Of a DNA stretch of 64,000 nucleotides, positions 25,040-32,247 are shown piece after piece. Source of the stretch: an uncultured Candidatus Melainabacteria bacterium (GTDB lineage Bacteria > Cyanobacteriota > Vampirovibrionia > Gastranaerophilales > Gastranaerophilaceae); the NCBI GenBank assembly GCA_947364235.1, contig CANARY010000002.1:1-64000 (forward strand). Direction: 5' to 3'. A program made the position numbers and the translations under genes. A model generated the notes under the pieces. That model searched no databases and was not told where the DNA came from. It saw only the letters and a program-made list of their open reading frames with translations. Position 1 is the first letter of the stretch. Each line of letters opens with the position of its first letter.

Positions 25040-26035
25040 ATGCAGGGACAGATATTTAAAATCCACTCAGATTTTTATTATGTGCATTCAGGTAGCAGGT
25101 CTTATGAGTGTAAAATTCGTGAGGTTTTGAAGAAGCAGAAACAAAAGATTTTTGTCGGTGATTATGTTGAGTTTGAAAACGGGGCGATTGAAAAGATTCT
25201 TCCGAGAAAAAACTTTATAACTCGTCCGACTGCTGCAAATATTGACAGAGTGATAATTATTTCAGCAGTAAAAGAGCCGGAGCTTAACTTTACCCAGCTT
25301 AATAGGTATATTGCATTTGCAAAATACCATAATATTGAAGCCGTTTTATGCTTTAATAAAAACGATTTGTCGGAAGATGATAAGACAATAGAAAAGGTGT
25401 TTTCAATTTATCAGCCTTTAGGATATGATATTCTTTTTACTTCTGCTATTGAAGGGTTTGGAATAGAAGAGTTTAGAGAAATTTTGAAAGGCAAAACATC
25501 TGTTCTTTGCGGTTCTTCCGGAGTCGGGAAATCAAGCCTTATTAATGCAGCAGCCGGCATGAGTTTGAGAACAAAAGAAGTCAGCGGGAAAACCCAAAGA
25601 GGAACGCATACCACAAGGCATTGCGAAATTATTTCGGTGGAAGAAGGAACACGAATTGTTGACACTCCAGGGTTTAGTAATTTAAAGTTTGACTTTCTTA
25701 TGCCAAATGAAGTCGATTTACTTTTTGATGAAATCGGAAAGTATAAACAAGATTGCAAATTTCAAGACTGCCTGCATGATATGGAAATGGGTTGTGCTGT
25801 TAAAGCGCATCTTGGTGAAATTGACGAAACAAGATATCAAAGCTATCTTGAGTTTCTTCAGGAAGCAAAAGATTACAAAGAAAAAGTGAAATATCAGGGA
25901 GTTAAGTCTGAAAGCCTGCATAAGCAGCAGCATAATAAAACGGCTGTAAAAATAAGTTCAAGAAAACGCGAAAGTGCAAGAAATACACAAAAACAAAGAA
26001 TTTATAAGGACGTAGAAGATGAAAGAATTGATTGA
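25040..26035 (+). CDS. rsgA: Ribosome small-subunit-dependent GTPase A
   Basis: 331 residues. A circularly permuted GTPase that assists late 30S maturation. N-terminal OB fold (residues ~1-65); then the permuted G motifs, with FNKNDL (G4) before SSGVGKSSLIN (G1, P-loop) and DTPGFSN (G3); then a zinc-binding C-terminus with the expected Cys-His-Cys set in CKFQDCLHDMEMGC. The last ~45 residues are strongly basic. The stop overlaps the prenyl synthase start by 17 bases, so the three genes to 27349 form one operon. Apparently translated from a leaderless mRNA. Confidence 0.95.
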   Translation: MQGQIFKIHSDFYYVHSGSRSYECKIREVLKKQKQKIFVGDYVEFENGAIEKILPRKNFITRPTAANIDRVIIISAVKEPELNFTQLNRYIAFAKYHNIEAVLCFNKNDLSEDDKTIEKVFSIYQPLGYDILFTSAIEGFGIEEFREILKGKTSVLCGSSGVGKSSLINAAAGMSLRTKEVSGKTQRGTHTTRHCEIISVEEGTRIVDTPGFSNLKFDFLMPNEVDLLFDEIGKYKQDCKFQDCLHDMEMGCAVKAHLGEIDETRYQSYLEFLQEAKDYKEKVKYQGVKSESLHKQQHNKTAVKISSRKRESARNTQKQRIYKDVEDERID

Positions 26036-26891
26036 TTTAGTTAATGAGCATTTAGATGAATATCTTCAAATTACTTATCCGGAAGATATTTTTAAGGCAA
26101 TGAAATACACCCTGATGCTTCCAGGTAAGCGTCTGCGTCCGGTTATGTGTCTGGAAACTGCAAGAATATTAGGTTGTGATATTAAAAAAGTTATGCCGGC
26201 AGCCTGCGCTATTGAAATGCTTCATGTTCAAAGTCTTATTCATGATGACTTGCCTTGTATGGATAATGATGATTTTAGACGTGGTAAACCTTCTAACCAT
26301 AAAGTTTTTGGTGAAGCTAATGCTGTGCTTGCAGGAGATGCGCTTTTGACTTTTGCGCCTCAGGTGATTATCGAAAAATCTAAAGATTTATCAATGACAC
26401 AGGTCGTAAGAATTTTGCATGAATATACTAAATTTGCCGGCGCTTACGGGCTTATCGCAGGACAAGTCGTTGATATTGAGTCTGAAGGGGGGAAATATGT
26501 TAAGTCTCCTGAAGAAACGCTTGATTTTATACATTTGAATAAAACGGCAGTATTGTTCAGGCTTGCAGTAAGAATTGGAGCAATTGCTGCTGGCGCAGAT
26601 GATGAAACAATTGAAGAGTTTGATGATTTTGCTAAGAAATTTGGTCTTGCATTCCAGATTTACGATGATATTATGGATGAAGTTTCATCATTTGAAGAAC
26701 TCGGTAAGACTATCGGAAAAGATAAAAACAGTGGAAAACTGACTTACGTTTCGCTTTACGGGCTGGAAGACGCTCAAAATAAATTCAAGTATTTGATAAA
26801 AGAATGTTATGATATAATAGAAAAGTATCATTCGAAGGTCTTTGAAGAAATACTTGATAAATTACAGAATAGAATCGGGAGTCTTAAATGA
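26019..26891 (+). CDS. Polyprenyl (farnesyl/geranylgeranyl) diphosphate synthase
   Basis: 290 residues of the short-chain trans-prenyltransferase family. The first Asp-rich motif is HDDLPCMDNDD within SLIHDDLPCMDNDDFRRGKP, the second is YDDIMDE, and LPGKRLRPV supplies diphosphate-binding residues. It condenses IPP with allylic diphosphates to give FPP or GGPP for quinones, undecaprenyl carrier and carotenoids; chain length cannot be decided safely from the residues before the first motif. It overlaps both neighbours (17 bases with rsgA, four with DUF212). The link to a DUF212 gene is, as far as I recall, also seen next to crtE in cyanobacteria. Confidence 0.92.
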   Translation: MKELIDLVNEHLDEYLQITYPEDIFKAMKYTLMLPGKRLRPVMCLETARILGCDIKKVMPAACAIEMLHVQSLIHDDLPCMDNDDFRRGKPSNHKVFGEANAVLAGDALLTFAPQVIIEKSKDLSMTQVVRILHEYTKFAGAYGLIAGQVVDIESEGGKYVKSPEETLDFIHLNKTAVLFRLAVRIGAIAAGADDETIEEFDDFAKKFGLAFQIYDDIMDEVSSFEELGKTIGKDKNSGKLTYVSLYGLEDAQNKFKYLIKECYDIIEKYHSKVFEEILDKLQNRIGSLK

Positions 26892-27349
26892 GCTTAACTC
26901 AAATTTATAATACAGGTTATGAAGTTATTTTTGTTGCGTTTTCAGGAATTGTTCTGGCGCAGTTTGTAAAATGCCTTCTGCATTTAATAGTTAAAAGAAG
27001 CCTTGATTTAAGACTTTTTACTACTACAGGAGGAATGCCAAGTTCTCATTCAGCTGGTGTTATGGGGCTTTCGACAGCAGTAGGATTAATTAAAGGATTT
27101 GATTCTATTGAATTTGCAATAGCTCTCGGATATGCGTTTATCGTAATGTATGATGCGGCAGGAGTAAGGCGTGCAGCTGGAAAGCAGGCTGCGTGCTTAA
27201 ATAAAATTATTATGGATTTATATAAACAAGATTTAGCAGAAGCTGGCGGAAAATTGAAAGAACTTTTAGGACACACTCCTATGCAGGTTCTTGCTGGTGC
27301 AATTTTTGGGATTGCTTATGCTTATTGTGTGCATATGCTTTTGAGTTAA
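26888..27349 (+). CDS. Divergent PAP2-family (DUF212) membrane protein
   Basis: 153 residues with about four hydrophobic segments. The phosphatase-like signature TTGGMPSSHSAGVMGLSTA, with the paired Ser and His, is typical of DUF212/YuiD proteins, distant relatives of acid phosphatase/haloperoxidase PAP2 enzymes. AAGVRRAAGKQA supplies the conserved arginines. The reaction is not established; acting on a prenyl or lipid diphosphate would suit its place right after the prenyl synthase, with which it shares an ATGA overlap. Inner-membrane location is inferred. Confidence 0.88.
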   Translation: MSLTQIYNTGYEVIFVAFSGIVLAQFVKCLLHLIVKRSLDLRLFTTTGGMPSSHSAGVMGLSTAVGLIKGFDSIEFAIALGYAFIVMYDAAGVRRAAGKQAACLNKIIMDLYKQDLAEAGGKLKELLGHTPMQVLAGAIFGIAYAYCVHMLLS

Positions 27350-27530
27350 GTTCTGTTAAGTTATGCTTGATTTGAAACCTTGTTTATATTACAATTTTTT
27401 TGTCAGAAAATAACCCGCAATTGAATATCCTGTAAGCGCCTGTTTTGGGTTGCTTTTGTTGTTAGGTATTTAATTGTTTTATAAGTAAAAAAGTAGAACG
27501 CATAATTTAAACAGAAAGGTTTAATTAAAC

Positions 27531-28163
27531 ATGTCAGAAGAAAAATTAGAATCACAAGTAGAAGAAACTGTTGTTGAAGAAACTGCAGAAGCAGTTGTTG
27601 AAACAGAAGAAAATGTTGAGCAGCTTCCTGCAAGAAGACAGCGCGGCAGAAAGAAAAAAGTTGAGACAAAAGAAGAAAAACCTGAATCAGAATGGAAAGA
27701 GCAGGTTGTTCAAATCCGTCGTGTAACAAAAGTTGTAAAGGGCGGTAAGAAATTAAGCTTCAGAGCGATTGTTATTGTCGGTAATAAAAAAGGTCAAGTT
27801 GGTGTCGGCTGTGCTAAAGCTTCAGAAGTTATCATTGCTATTCAAAAAGCAATTGCTGACGGCAGAAAAAATTTAATTACAGTACCTATTTTCAAAACAA
27901 CTATTCCACATCCTATCACAGGACGTTCAGGAGCTGGTGCTGTTATGTTAAGACCTGCTTCTCAAGGTACAGGTATTATCGCTGGCGGTGCGGTTCGTTC
28001 AGTATTAGAACTTGCTGGTATTGAAAACATTCTTTCAAAATCTTTAGGTTCAAAATCACCTTTGAATGCTGCTAACGCAACTTTAGAAGCATTAAAATCA
28101 TTGAAGCCTTTCAATGAAGTTGCTAAAAAACGCGGTTTGACAATGGCTGAATTATTAAACTAG
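27531..28163 (+). CDS. rpsE: 30S ribosomal protein S5 with acidic N-terminal extension
   Basis: 210 residues against about 165 in most bacteria. The core begins near residue 58 ([18 protein letters not shown]) and has the classic S5 sequence [20 protein letters not shown] and [16 protein letters not shown]. The ~57 extra N-terminal residues are an acidic Glu/Val/Thr-rich stretch followed by a basic RRQRGRKKK patch. S5 sits at the mRNA entry and decoding centre. It is the first gene of a cluster separated from the rest of the spc genes by over 20 kb. AGAAAGG is 11 bases upstream. Confidence 0.95.
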   Translation: MSEEKLESQVEETVVEETAEAVVETEENVEQLPARRQRGRKKKVETKEEKPESEWKEQVVQIRRVTKVVKGGKKLSFRAIVIVGNKKGQVGVGCAKASEVIIAIQKAIADGRKNLITVPIFKTTIPHPITGRSGAGAVMLRPASQGTGIIAGGAVRSVLELAGIENILSKSLGSKSPLNAANATLEALKSLKPFNEVAKKRGLTMAELLN

Positions 28164-28212
28164 TAGGCTATTTTAGTTATAAATTTAAGTGAAATAATAA
28201 GGATTATTAGAT

Positions 28213-28392
28213 ATGGCAAAACAAATTAAAATAAAACTCGTAAGAAGCTTAATCGGCTCTTCAGAATCTCAACGCAAAGTAGCAAAAGCGTTAGGTTTTT
28301 CAAAAAAAGACCAAGTTGTTGAACATTTTGATTCTCCAACAATCTTGGGTATGGTTAACAAGATTTCACATTTAGTTGAAGTTGTTGAATAG
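28213..28392 (+). CDS. rpmD: 50S ribosomal protein L30
   Basis: 59 residues, the usual L30 size. It reads MAKQIKIKLVRSLIGSSESQ, then ALGFSKKDQVVEHFDSPT and a C-terminal GMVNKISHLVEVVE. It is between S5 and L15 as in standard spc operons. A weak GGATTATTAG SD lies upstream. A 180-base non-coding stretch with a direct repeat separates it from L15. Confidence 0.95.
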   Translation: MAKQIKIKLVRSLIGSSESQRKVAKALGFSKKDQVVEHFDSPTILGMVNKISHLVEVVE

Positions 28393-28402
28393 TAAATCAA
28401 AG

Positions 28403-28533
28403 AAGTAAAGTTAAAAGCCCGAGTGCCAAGCAGTATTTTACAAGGGAGCGGATAAAACAAATTGGTAAAGTAATTTGCAAAATACGGTGAAAGTGCGAAA
28501 GGGACTAAAAAGTAAAGTTAAAAACCCGAGTGC
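28403..28533 (+). repeat. Direct repeat in the rpmD-rplO intergenic leader
   Basis: Two 24-base copies with one difference lie at 28403-28426 and 28510-28533: each starts AAGTAAAGTTAAAA and ends CCCGAGTGC. After each copy come GCAGT and then AAGGGA at similar distances, so CCC-GGG pairing could give similar folds. The second copy also has CTGC-AGG-GCAG. No ORF runs through. It is probably an RNA leader element of rplO-secY; its function is unknown. Confidence 0.55.
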
Positions 28534-28572
28534 TGCAGGGCAGTGCGTAAGGGAAATGAAAGGAATTAAACA

Positions 28573-29019
28573 ATGACAATAACATTAGAAGATTTAAGAC
28601 CTGCAGAAGGTGCAACAGGCAAATCAAAAAGAGTAGGCAGAGGCCGTTCATCAGGACATGGTAAGACATCTTGCCGCGGTCATAATGGTGAAGGACAGCG
28701 TTCAGGCAGAACTGCTAAAAGAGGTTTTGAAGGCGGACAGATGCCGGCTTACAGAAGATTGCCTAAATTAAAAGGTTTCCAAGTTATCAATGCAAGAAAC
28801 TATGCTCAAATCAATGTTGGCAGACTTGCTGATTTGGAAATCACAGAAATTTCTTTGGAATCTTTAAAAGAAATCAGAAAAGCACATCCTTCTTGCGATG
28901 GTTTAAGAATTTTGGGTAATGGAGAAATCAAAAAAGCTATTACAGTTAAGGCTAATCATGTAACTCCATCAGCAAAAGAAAAAATCGAAGCAGCAGGCGG
29001 AAAGGTTGAATTAGTATAA
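28573..29019 (+). CDS. rplO: 50S ribosomal protein L15
   Basis: 148 residues, normal length. N-terminal ITLEDLRPAEGATGKSKRVG and the Gly/Arg-rich GRGRSSGHGKTSCRGHNGEG are diagnostic, as is GGQMPAYRRLPKLKGF. It binds 23S rRNA in the large subunit. AAAGGA precedes the ATG, and the stop overlaps the secY start (TAATG), so SecY translation is coupled to it. It is preceded by the repeat-containing leader. Confidence 0.96.
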   Translation: MTITLEDLRPAEGATGKSKRVGRGRSSGHGKTSCRGHNGEGQRSGRTAKRGFEGGQMPAYRRLPKLKGFQVINARNYAQINVGRLADLEITEISLESLKEIRKAHPSCDGLRILGNGEIKKAITVKANHVTPSAKEKIEAAGGKVELV

Positions 29020-30359
29020 TGGCTAATGGCGGAATGAGAATGCCGACGTCGGCAGATTTGATGTCAATGTGGAACGCATCAGGCTTAAAAGAAAAGTTAA
29101 TCTTTACTTTTGTGATGCTTGTATTGTTCCGTTTTGGTATTCATTTGCCAATTTTCGGTATTAACAATGAAATTTTCTCAAGAATAGCTTCTGGAAACAA
29201 TATTTTAGGTTTCTTAGATTTGTTTTCCGGCGGAGCTCTTGGAAAGGTTTCAATATTTGCACTCGGTATCGGACCTTACATTACTTCATCAATTATTATG
29301 CAGTTGATGGCAGTAATTGTTCCGGCGCTTGAAAAATTGCAGAAAGAAGACGGAGAAGCAGGCAGACGTAAGCTGTCACAGTATACAAGGCTGTTTACAG
29401 TAGTTCTTGCAGCTTTTCAGGGAATGATATTTATGGGGTATCTTTCACACCTTCCGGGTTCTATTACTCCGGGGTTGAATCATACAATGTTTTACATATC
29501 TTCTGTGCTGACTCTTACTGCAGGTTCAGTGCTTGTAATGTGGATGTCTGAGTTGATTACTGAAAAAGGTATTGGAAACGGCGGTTCTTTAATTATCTTT
29601 GTAGGTATATTATCGGGTATTCCGCTTTATACTGACAGGACTGCGCAAATGATTGCCGGTCAGCCTTCTCTTGGATGGAATTTAGCGTTATTACTTGCTA
29701 TCTTCTTTGTTACAATGATTTTTATTGTAATAATGCAGGAAGCTGTACGAAAAGTGATAATAGTTAATCCTAAAAGACAGGTTGGCAACAAAGTTTATGG
29801 CGGAGTTAATACTTTTATTCCGTTTAAACTTAATCCGGGCGGTGTAATGCCGATTATCTTTGCAGTTGCAATTCTGTTATTCCCGTCAACGATTTTGAGT
29901 CTTGTTGGTCAGGCTAATTTACCTGCTGGCTGGGTTCAGGATGTGGTGCTTGTTTTAAATAGAATATTTAATCCAAGCGGTGTAACTTATTACGCTATTT
30001 ATTTCGTTATGATTGTTGCATTAACTTTCTTTTACGCTTCAATTATGCCGAATATGCAGCCAAAAGAAATCGCAGACAATTTGAAGAAATACGGTTCTTC
30101 AATTCCTGGTATAAAACCGGGAAAACCGACTGCAGAAGCATTGGATAAAATTTTGACCAAGACAACATTTATTGGAGCTCTTGCTCTTGGTTTTATTGCT
30201 CTTGTTCCTGCTCTTGCAAGTTACGTAACGGGTATAACTACTCTTCAAGGTATCGGAGCTACATCTTTAATCATCATGGTTGGTGTTGCGCTTGATTTTA
30301 TTAATCAAATTAAAACACACCTTTTGGCGAGAAATTACGAATCTTTCTTGAAAGAGTAA
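29019..30359 (+). CDS. secY: Protein translocase subunit SecY
   Basis: 446 residues with ten hydrophobic segments. This is the pore subunit of the Sec translocon in the inner membrane. Recognisable parts are FRFGIHLPIFGI (TM1), FSGGALGKVSIFALGIGPYITSSIIMQL (plug and TM2 region), ELITEKGIGNGGSLIIFVGI, QEAVRKVIIVNPKRQVG and KLNPGGVMPIIFAVAIL. It partners SecE/SecG and SecA, which are not in the window. It ends its operon at a 17 bp terminator; adk, infA and the rpsM-rpoA genes that usually follow are absent. Confidence 0.97.
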   Translation: MANGGMRMPTSADLMSMWNASGLKEKLIFTFVMLVLFRFGIHLPIFGINNEIFSRIASGNNILGFLDLFSGGALGKVSIFALGIGPYITSSIIMQLMAVIVPALEKLQKEDGEAGRRKLSQYTRLFTVVLAAFQGMIFMGYLSHLPGSITPGLNHTMFYISSVLTLTAGSVLVMWMSELITEKGIGNGGSLIIFVGILSGIPLYTDRTAQMIAGQPSLGWNLALLLAIFFVTMIFIVIMQEAVRKVIIVNPKRQVGNKVYGGVNTFIPFKLNPGGVMPIIFAVAILLFPSTILSLVGQANLPAGWVQDVVLVLNRIFNPSGVTYYAIYFVMIVALTFFYASIMPNMQPKEIADNLKKYGSSIPGIKPGKPTAEALDKILTKTTFIGALALGFIALVPALASYVTGITTLQGIGATSLIIMVGVALDFINQIKTHLLARNYESFLKE

Positions 30360-30372
30360 TTAAATAAATTAT

Positions 30373-30412
30373 AAACCGAGGGCGGAAGCAAAGCTTCCGC
30401 CCTCGGTTTTAT
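30373..30412 (+). terminator. secY operon terminator
   Basis: A perfect 17 bp stem (30373-30389 with 30393-30409) containing GAGGGCGGAAGC closes an AAA loop and ends in TTTT. Confidence 0.92.
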
Positions 30413-30424
30413 GTTAATAAATGT

Positions 30425-30569
30425 TACAAATATTTTGCTTTATGAAATTGGGTTATTTTGAAATACTTTATATATACATAAGAGAGAGCAACAGACATTA
30501 ACAAAAGTTAGAACACGAGCGAGAGAAAAAGAGAAAAACAAAAAAACTTCCCTTTTGGGAAGTTTCTTT
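30425..30569 (+). ncRNA. Possible small RNA transcription unit between secY and aroQ
   Basis: This gene-free stretch contains ATGTTACAAATATTT, then TTGAAATACTTTATATATAC (similar to the CTTTATAT block of three other genes, though ten bases further from GTTACA). About 60 bases of purine-rich sequence without a start codon or SD follow, then the hairpin 30544-30565 with TTTCTTTTT. A promoter and a terminator with nothing coding between them suggest a short RNA of ~80-90 bases, but the hairpin also serves aroQ. Speculative. Confidence 0.25.
30541..30565 (-). terminator. aroQ terminator (also usable on the plus strand)
   Basis: AAACTTCCC (30544-30552) and GGGAAGTTT (30557-30565) form a 9 bp stem with a TTTT loop. 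On the minus strand it is followed by a T-run, four bases beyond the aroQ stop codon. Confidence 0.85.
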
Positions 30570-31004
30570 TTAAGTATTCAGATAGTTAACCAGCCCCTCC
30601 AGTGCGAGGGTGTAACTTAGTTCTTTGAAACCTGCAATTTGCGCAATGCAGACACCTGCAATAAGAGAGGTATGACGAAATTCTTCCCGCGCGTGAATGT
30701 TTGTCATGTGGATTTCGACTGTCGGGATTTGCACTGCAGATATGGCATCGCGAATAACAACGCTTGTATGAGTATAGCCGCCGGCATTAAGCAAGATACC
30801 ATCGTAATTACCCTTTGAAGATTGGATTTTATCAACGATATTTCCTTCGTGATTATCTTGAAACACATCAACTTCAACTCCAAGTTCTTTGCCGCGTTCG
30901 ATTACAGCTTTTTCGATATCACAAAGAGTTGTTGAGCCGTATTTTTCAGGTTCACGTGTTCCCAGCATGTTAAGATTTGCTCCGTTAATAAGTAGAATTT
31001 TCAT
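30570..31004 (-). CDS. aroQ: 3-dehydroquinate dehydratase, type II
   Basis: 144 residues, the typical dodecameric type II enzyme of the shikimate pathway (3-dehydroquinate to 3-dehydroshikimate). Signatures are ILLINGANLNMLGTREPEKYG with the catalytic Tyr, FQDNHEGNIVDKIQ, ILLNAGGYTHTSVVIRDAI and VEIHMTNIHAREEFRH (catalytic His and Arg). AAAGGG lies upstream. Monocistronic, ending in its own hairpin. No other aro gene is nearby. Confidence 0.96.
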   Translation of the reverse strand: MKILLINGANLNMLGTREPEKYGSTTLCDIEKAVIERGKELGVEVDVFQDNHEGNIVDKIQSSKGNYDGILLNAGGYTHTSVVIRDAISAVQIPTVEIHMTNIHAREEFRHTSLIAGVCIAQIAGFKELSYTLALEGLVNYLNT

Positions 31005-31071
31005 AAGTTTATACCCTTTTAATATTACATATTTTATAATACAATAATACTAATAAGAATGCGAGGAAAAA

Positions 31072-31395
31072 ATGATAAACAAACGCTGGTATGATAGTGA
31101 TCCTATTTTAAAAGAAGCTTTAGAATTATTGAGATTATCTCCTGACAATACGCGTTCAGAGGCTGCTGAGTTTATGATGCAGCTACAAGAACAAGTTGCA
31201 GGCGAGGTTATAGAACATGTTTACGATATTATCAATACTTATCAGGGTAAAGGAAACCGCTGGTATGATAATGATCCAATGATGTTAAAAGCGGTTGAGC
31301 TGCTTCGCAATGCTCCTGCAAAAATCCAAAGGGTAGCAGCTTTAAAGCTCCTTATTGCATTAGAACAAAAAACTTTTGAAGGAGTTGAGATTTAA
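31072..31395 (+). CDS. Small protein with an internal duplication (RWYDxDPxxxxAxELLR)
   Basis: 107 residues made of two related halves: KRWYDSDPILKEALELLRLS at residues 4-23 and NRWYDNDPMMLKAVELLRNA at about 62-81, each followed by a helix (AAEFMMQLQEQ, AALKLLIALEQ). There is no signal peptide or membrane segment, so it is cytosolic. SD GCGAGG is present. The FolE2 gene starts one base after the stop, so they are co-transcribed. I recognise no named domain. Confidence 0.75.
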   Translation: MINKRWYDSDPILKEALELLRLSPDNTRSEAAEFMMQLQEQVAGEVIEHVYDIINTYQGKGNRWYDNDPMMLKAVELLRNAPAKIQRVAALKLLIALEQKTFEGVEI

Positions 31396-31396
31396 G

Positions 31397-32188
31397 ATGA
31401 AGGATGTTCAGAATCAGTCTGATAATCGAGGTGTGGAGATTCAAAAAGTCGGGATAAAAGGTTTTGAGCTTCCTTTGAGAATTCAACGCAAAGATGCAGA
31501 GGATATTACTATTTATTCTTCTGCAACTGTCGGGGTTTCTTTGCCTGCGCATTATAAAGGAACGCATATGTCGCGTTTTGTTGAAGTTCTTAATGAATGG
31601 CGCAGTAAGAAAACTTTAGGAATTGATATGAAAGGCTGTGTAGAAGCTGTTGTTCAGAAGCTTGATGCAAAAAGCGGTTATTTAAAAGTTGATTTTAAAT
31701 ATTTCATAAATAAAAAAGCTCCTGTGACAGGTATTTCTGCTCCTATGTGTTATGACTGCTGTTTTGAAAGCTTTCTTGAAAATTATGGAGAGGAAGACGA
31801 AGAATATCGTTTTTATCTTGGAGTGAAAGTTCCGGTTACTACGCTTTGTCCGTGTTCTAAAGAGATTTCTGATTATGGTGCGCATAATCAGAGAGCTATA
31901 GTATCTGTTAAGGTTACTTATCCAGAGGAAGAACATATCTGGCTTGAAGATTTAGTTAATGACATTGAAAAGTCAGCTTCTTGCGAGCTTTATCCGCTTT
32001 TAAAACGCGAGGATGAAAAATTTGTAACTGAGAAAGCTTATAATAATCCTAAGTTTGTTGAAGATGTTTTAAGAGACGTTGTTTTACTGTTAAGAAATAA
32101 CGATATAATAGATTCGTTTGAAGTTGAATGTGAATCATTAGAAAGTATTCACAACCATTCTGCCTGGGCATATCAGTGTGAAGGTTGA
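31397..32188 (+). CDS. folE2: GTP cyclohydrolase FolE2 (type IB)
   Basis: The ATG at 31397 (MKDVQNQSDNRGVEIQKVG) is preferred over an upstream TTG inside the previous gene. 263 residues. It converts GTP to 7,8-dihydroneopterin triphosphate, the first step of folate and queuosine-type pterin synthesis, with metal use different from FolE. Matching segments are LPLRIQRKD, VSLPAHYKGTHMSRFVE, the catalytic Cys region APMCYDCCFE, VPVTTLCPCSKEISDYGAHNQR and the C-terminal ESIHNHSAWA. FolK and a folate cyclo-ligase are encoded elsewhere in the window. Confidence 0.94.
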   Translation: MKDVQNQSDNRGVEIQKVGIKGFELPLRIQRKDAEDITIYSSATVGVSLPAHYKGTHMSRFVEVLNEWRSKKTLGIDMKGCVEAVVQKLDAKSGYLKVDFKYFINKKAPVTGISAPMCYDCCFESFLENYGEEDEEYRFYLGVKVPVTTLCPCSKEISDYGAHNQRAIVSVKVTYPEEEHIWLEDLVNDIEKSASCELYPLLKREDEKFVTEKAYNNPKFVEDVLRDVVLLLRNNDIIDSFEVECESLESIHNHSAWAYQCEG

Positions 32189-32225
32189 TTTTTAAAAAAA
32201 TCTTGTAATTCTACTTTTGTAGGGA

Positions 32226-32243
32226 TATAATATTTTTAAAGGA
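32226..32243 (+). promoter_or_regulatory. -10 box and SD of the GHL10 gene
   Basis: TATAAT at 32226-32231 is followed by AAAGGA at 32238-32243. The SD is four bases before the ATG at 32248 and ten before that at 32254, so the exact start is ambiguous by two codons. Confidence 0.5.
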
Positions 32244-32247
32244 CATT

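Noticed and set aside
24742..25059. Plus-strand frame across ribH and the rsgA promoter
   Set aside because: Opposite a conserved ribH gene and overlapping the rsgA start; no SD.
27403..27729. Leu/Phe-rich minus-strand frame at the rpsE start
   Set aside because: Mirror of the Glu-rich rpsE extension; Leu/Phe runs are the reverse complement of GAA/CAA-rich codons.
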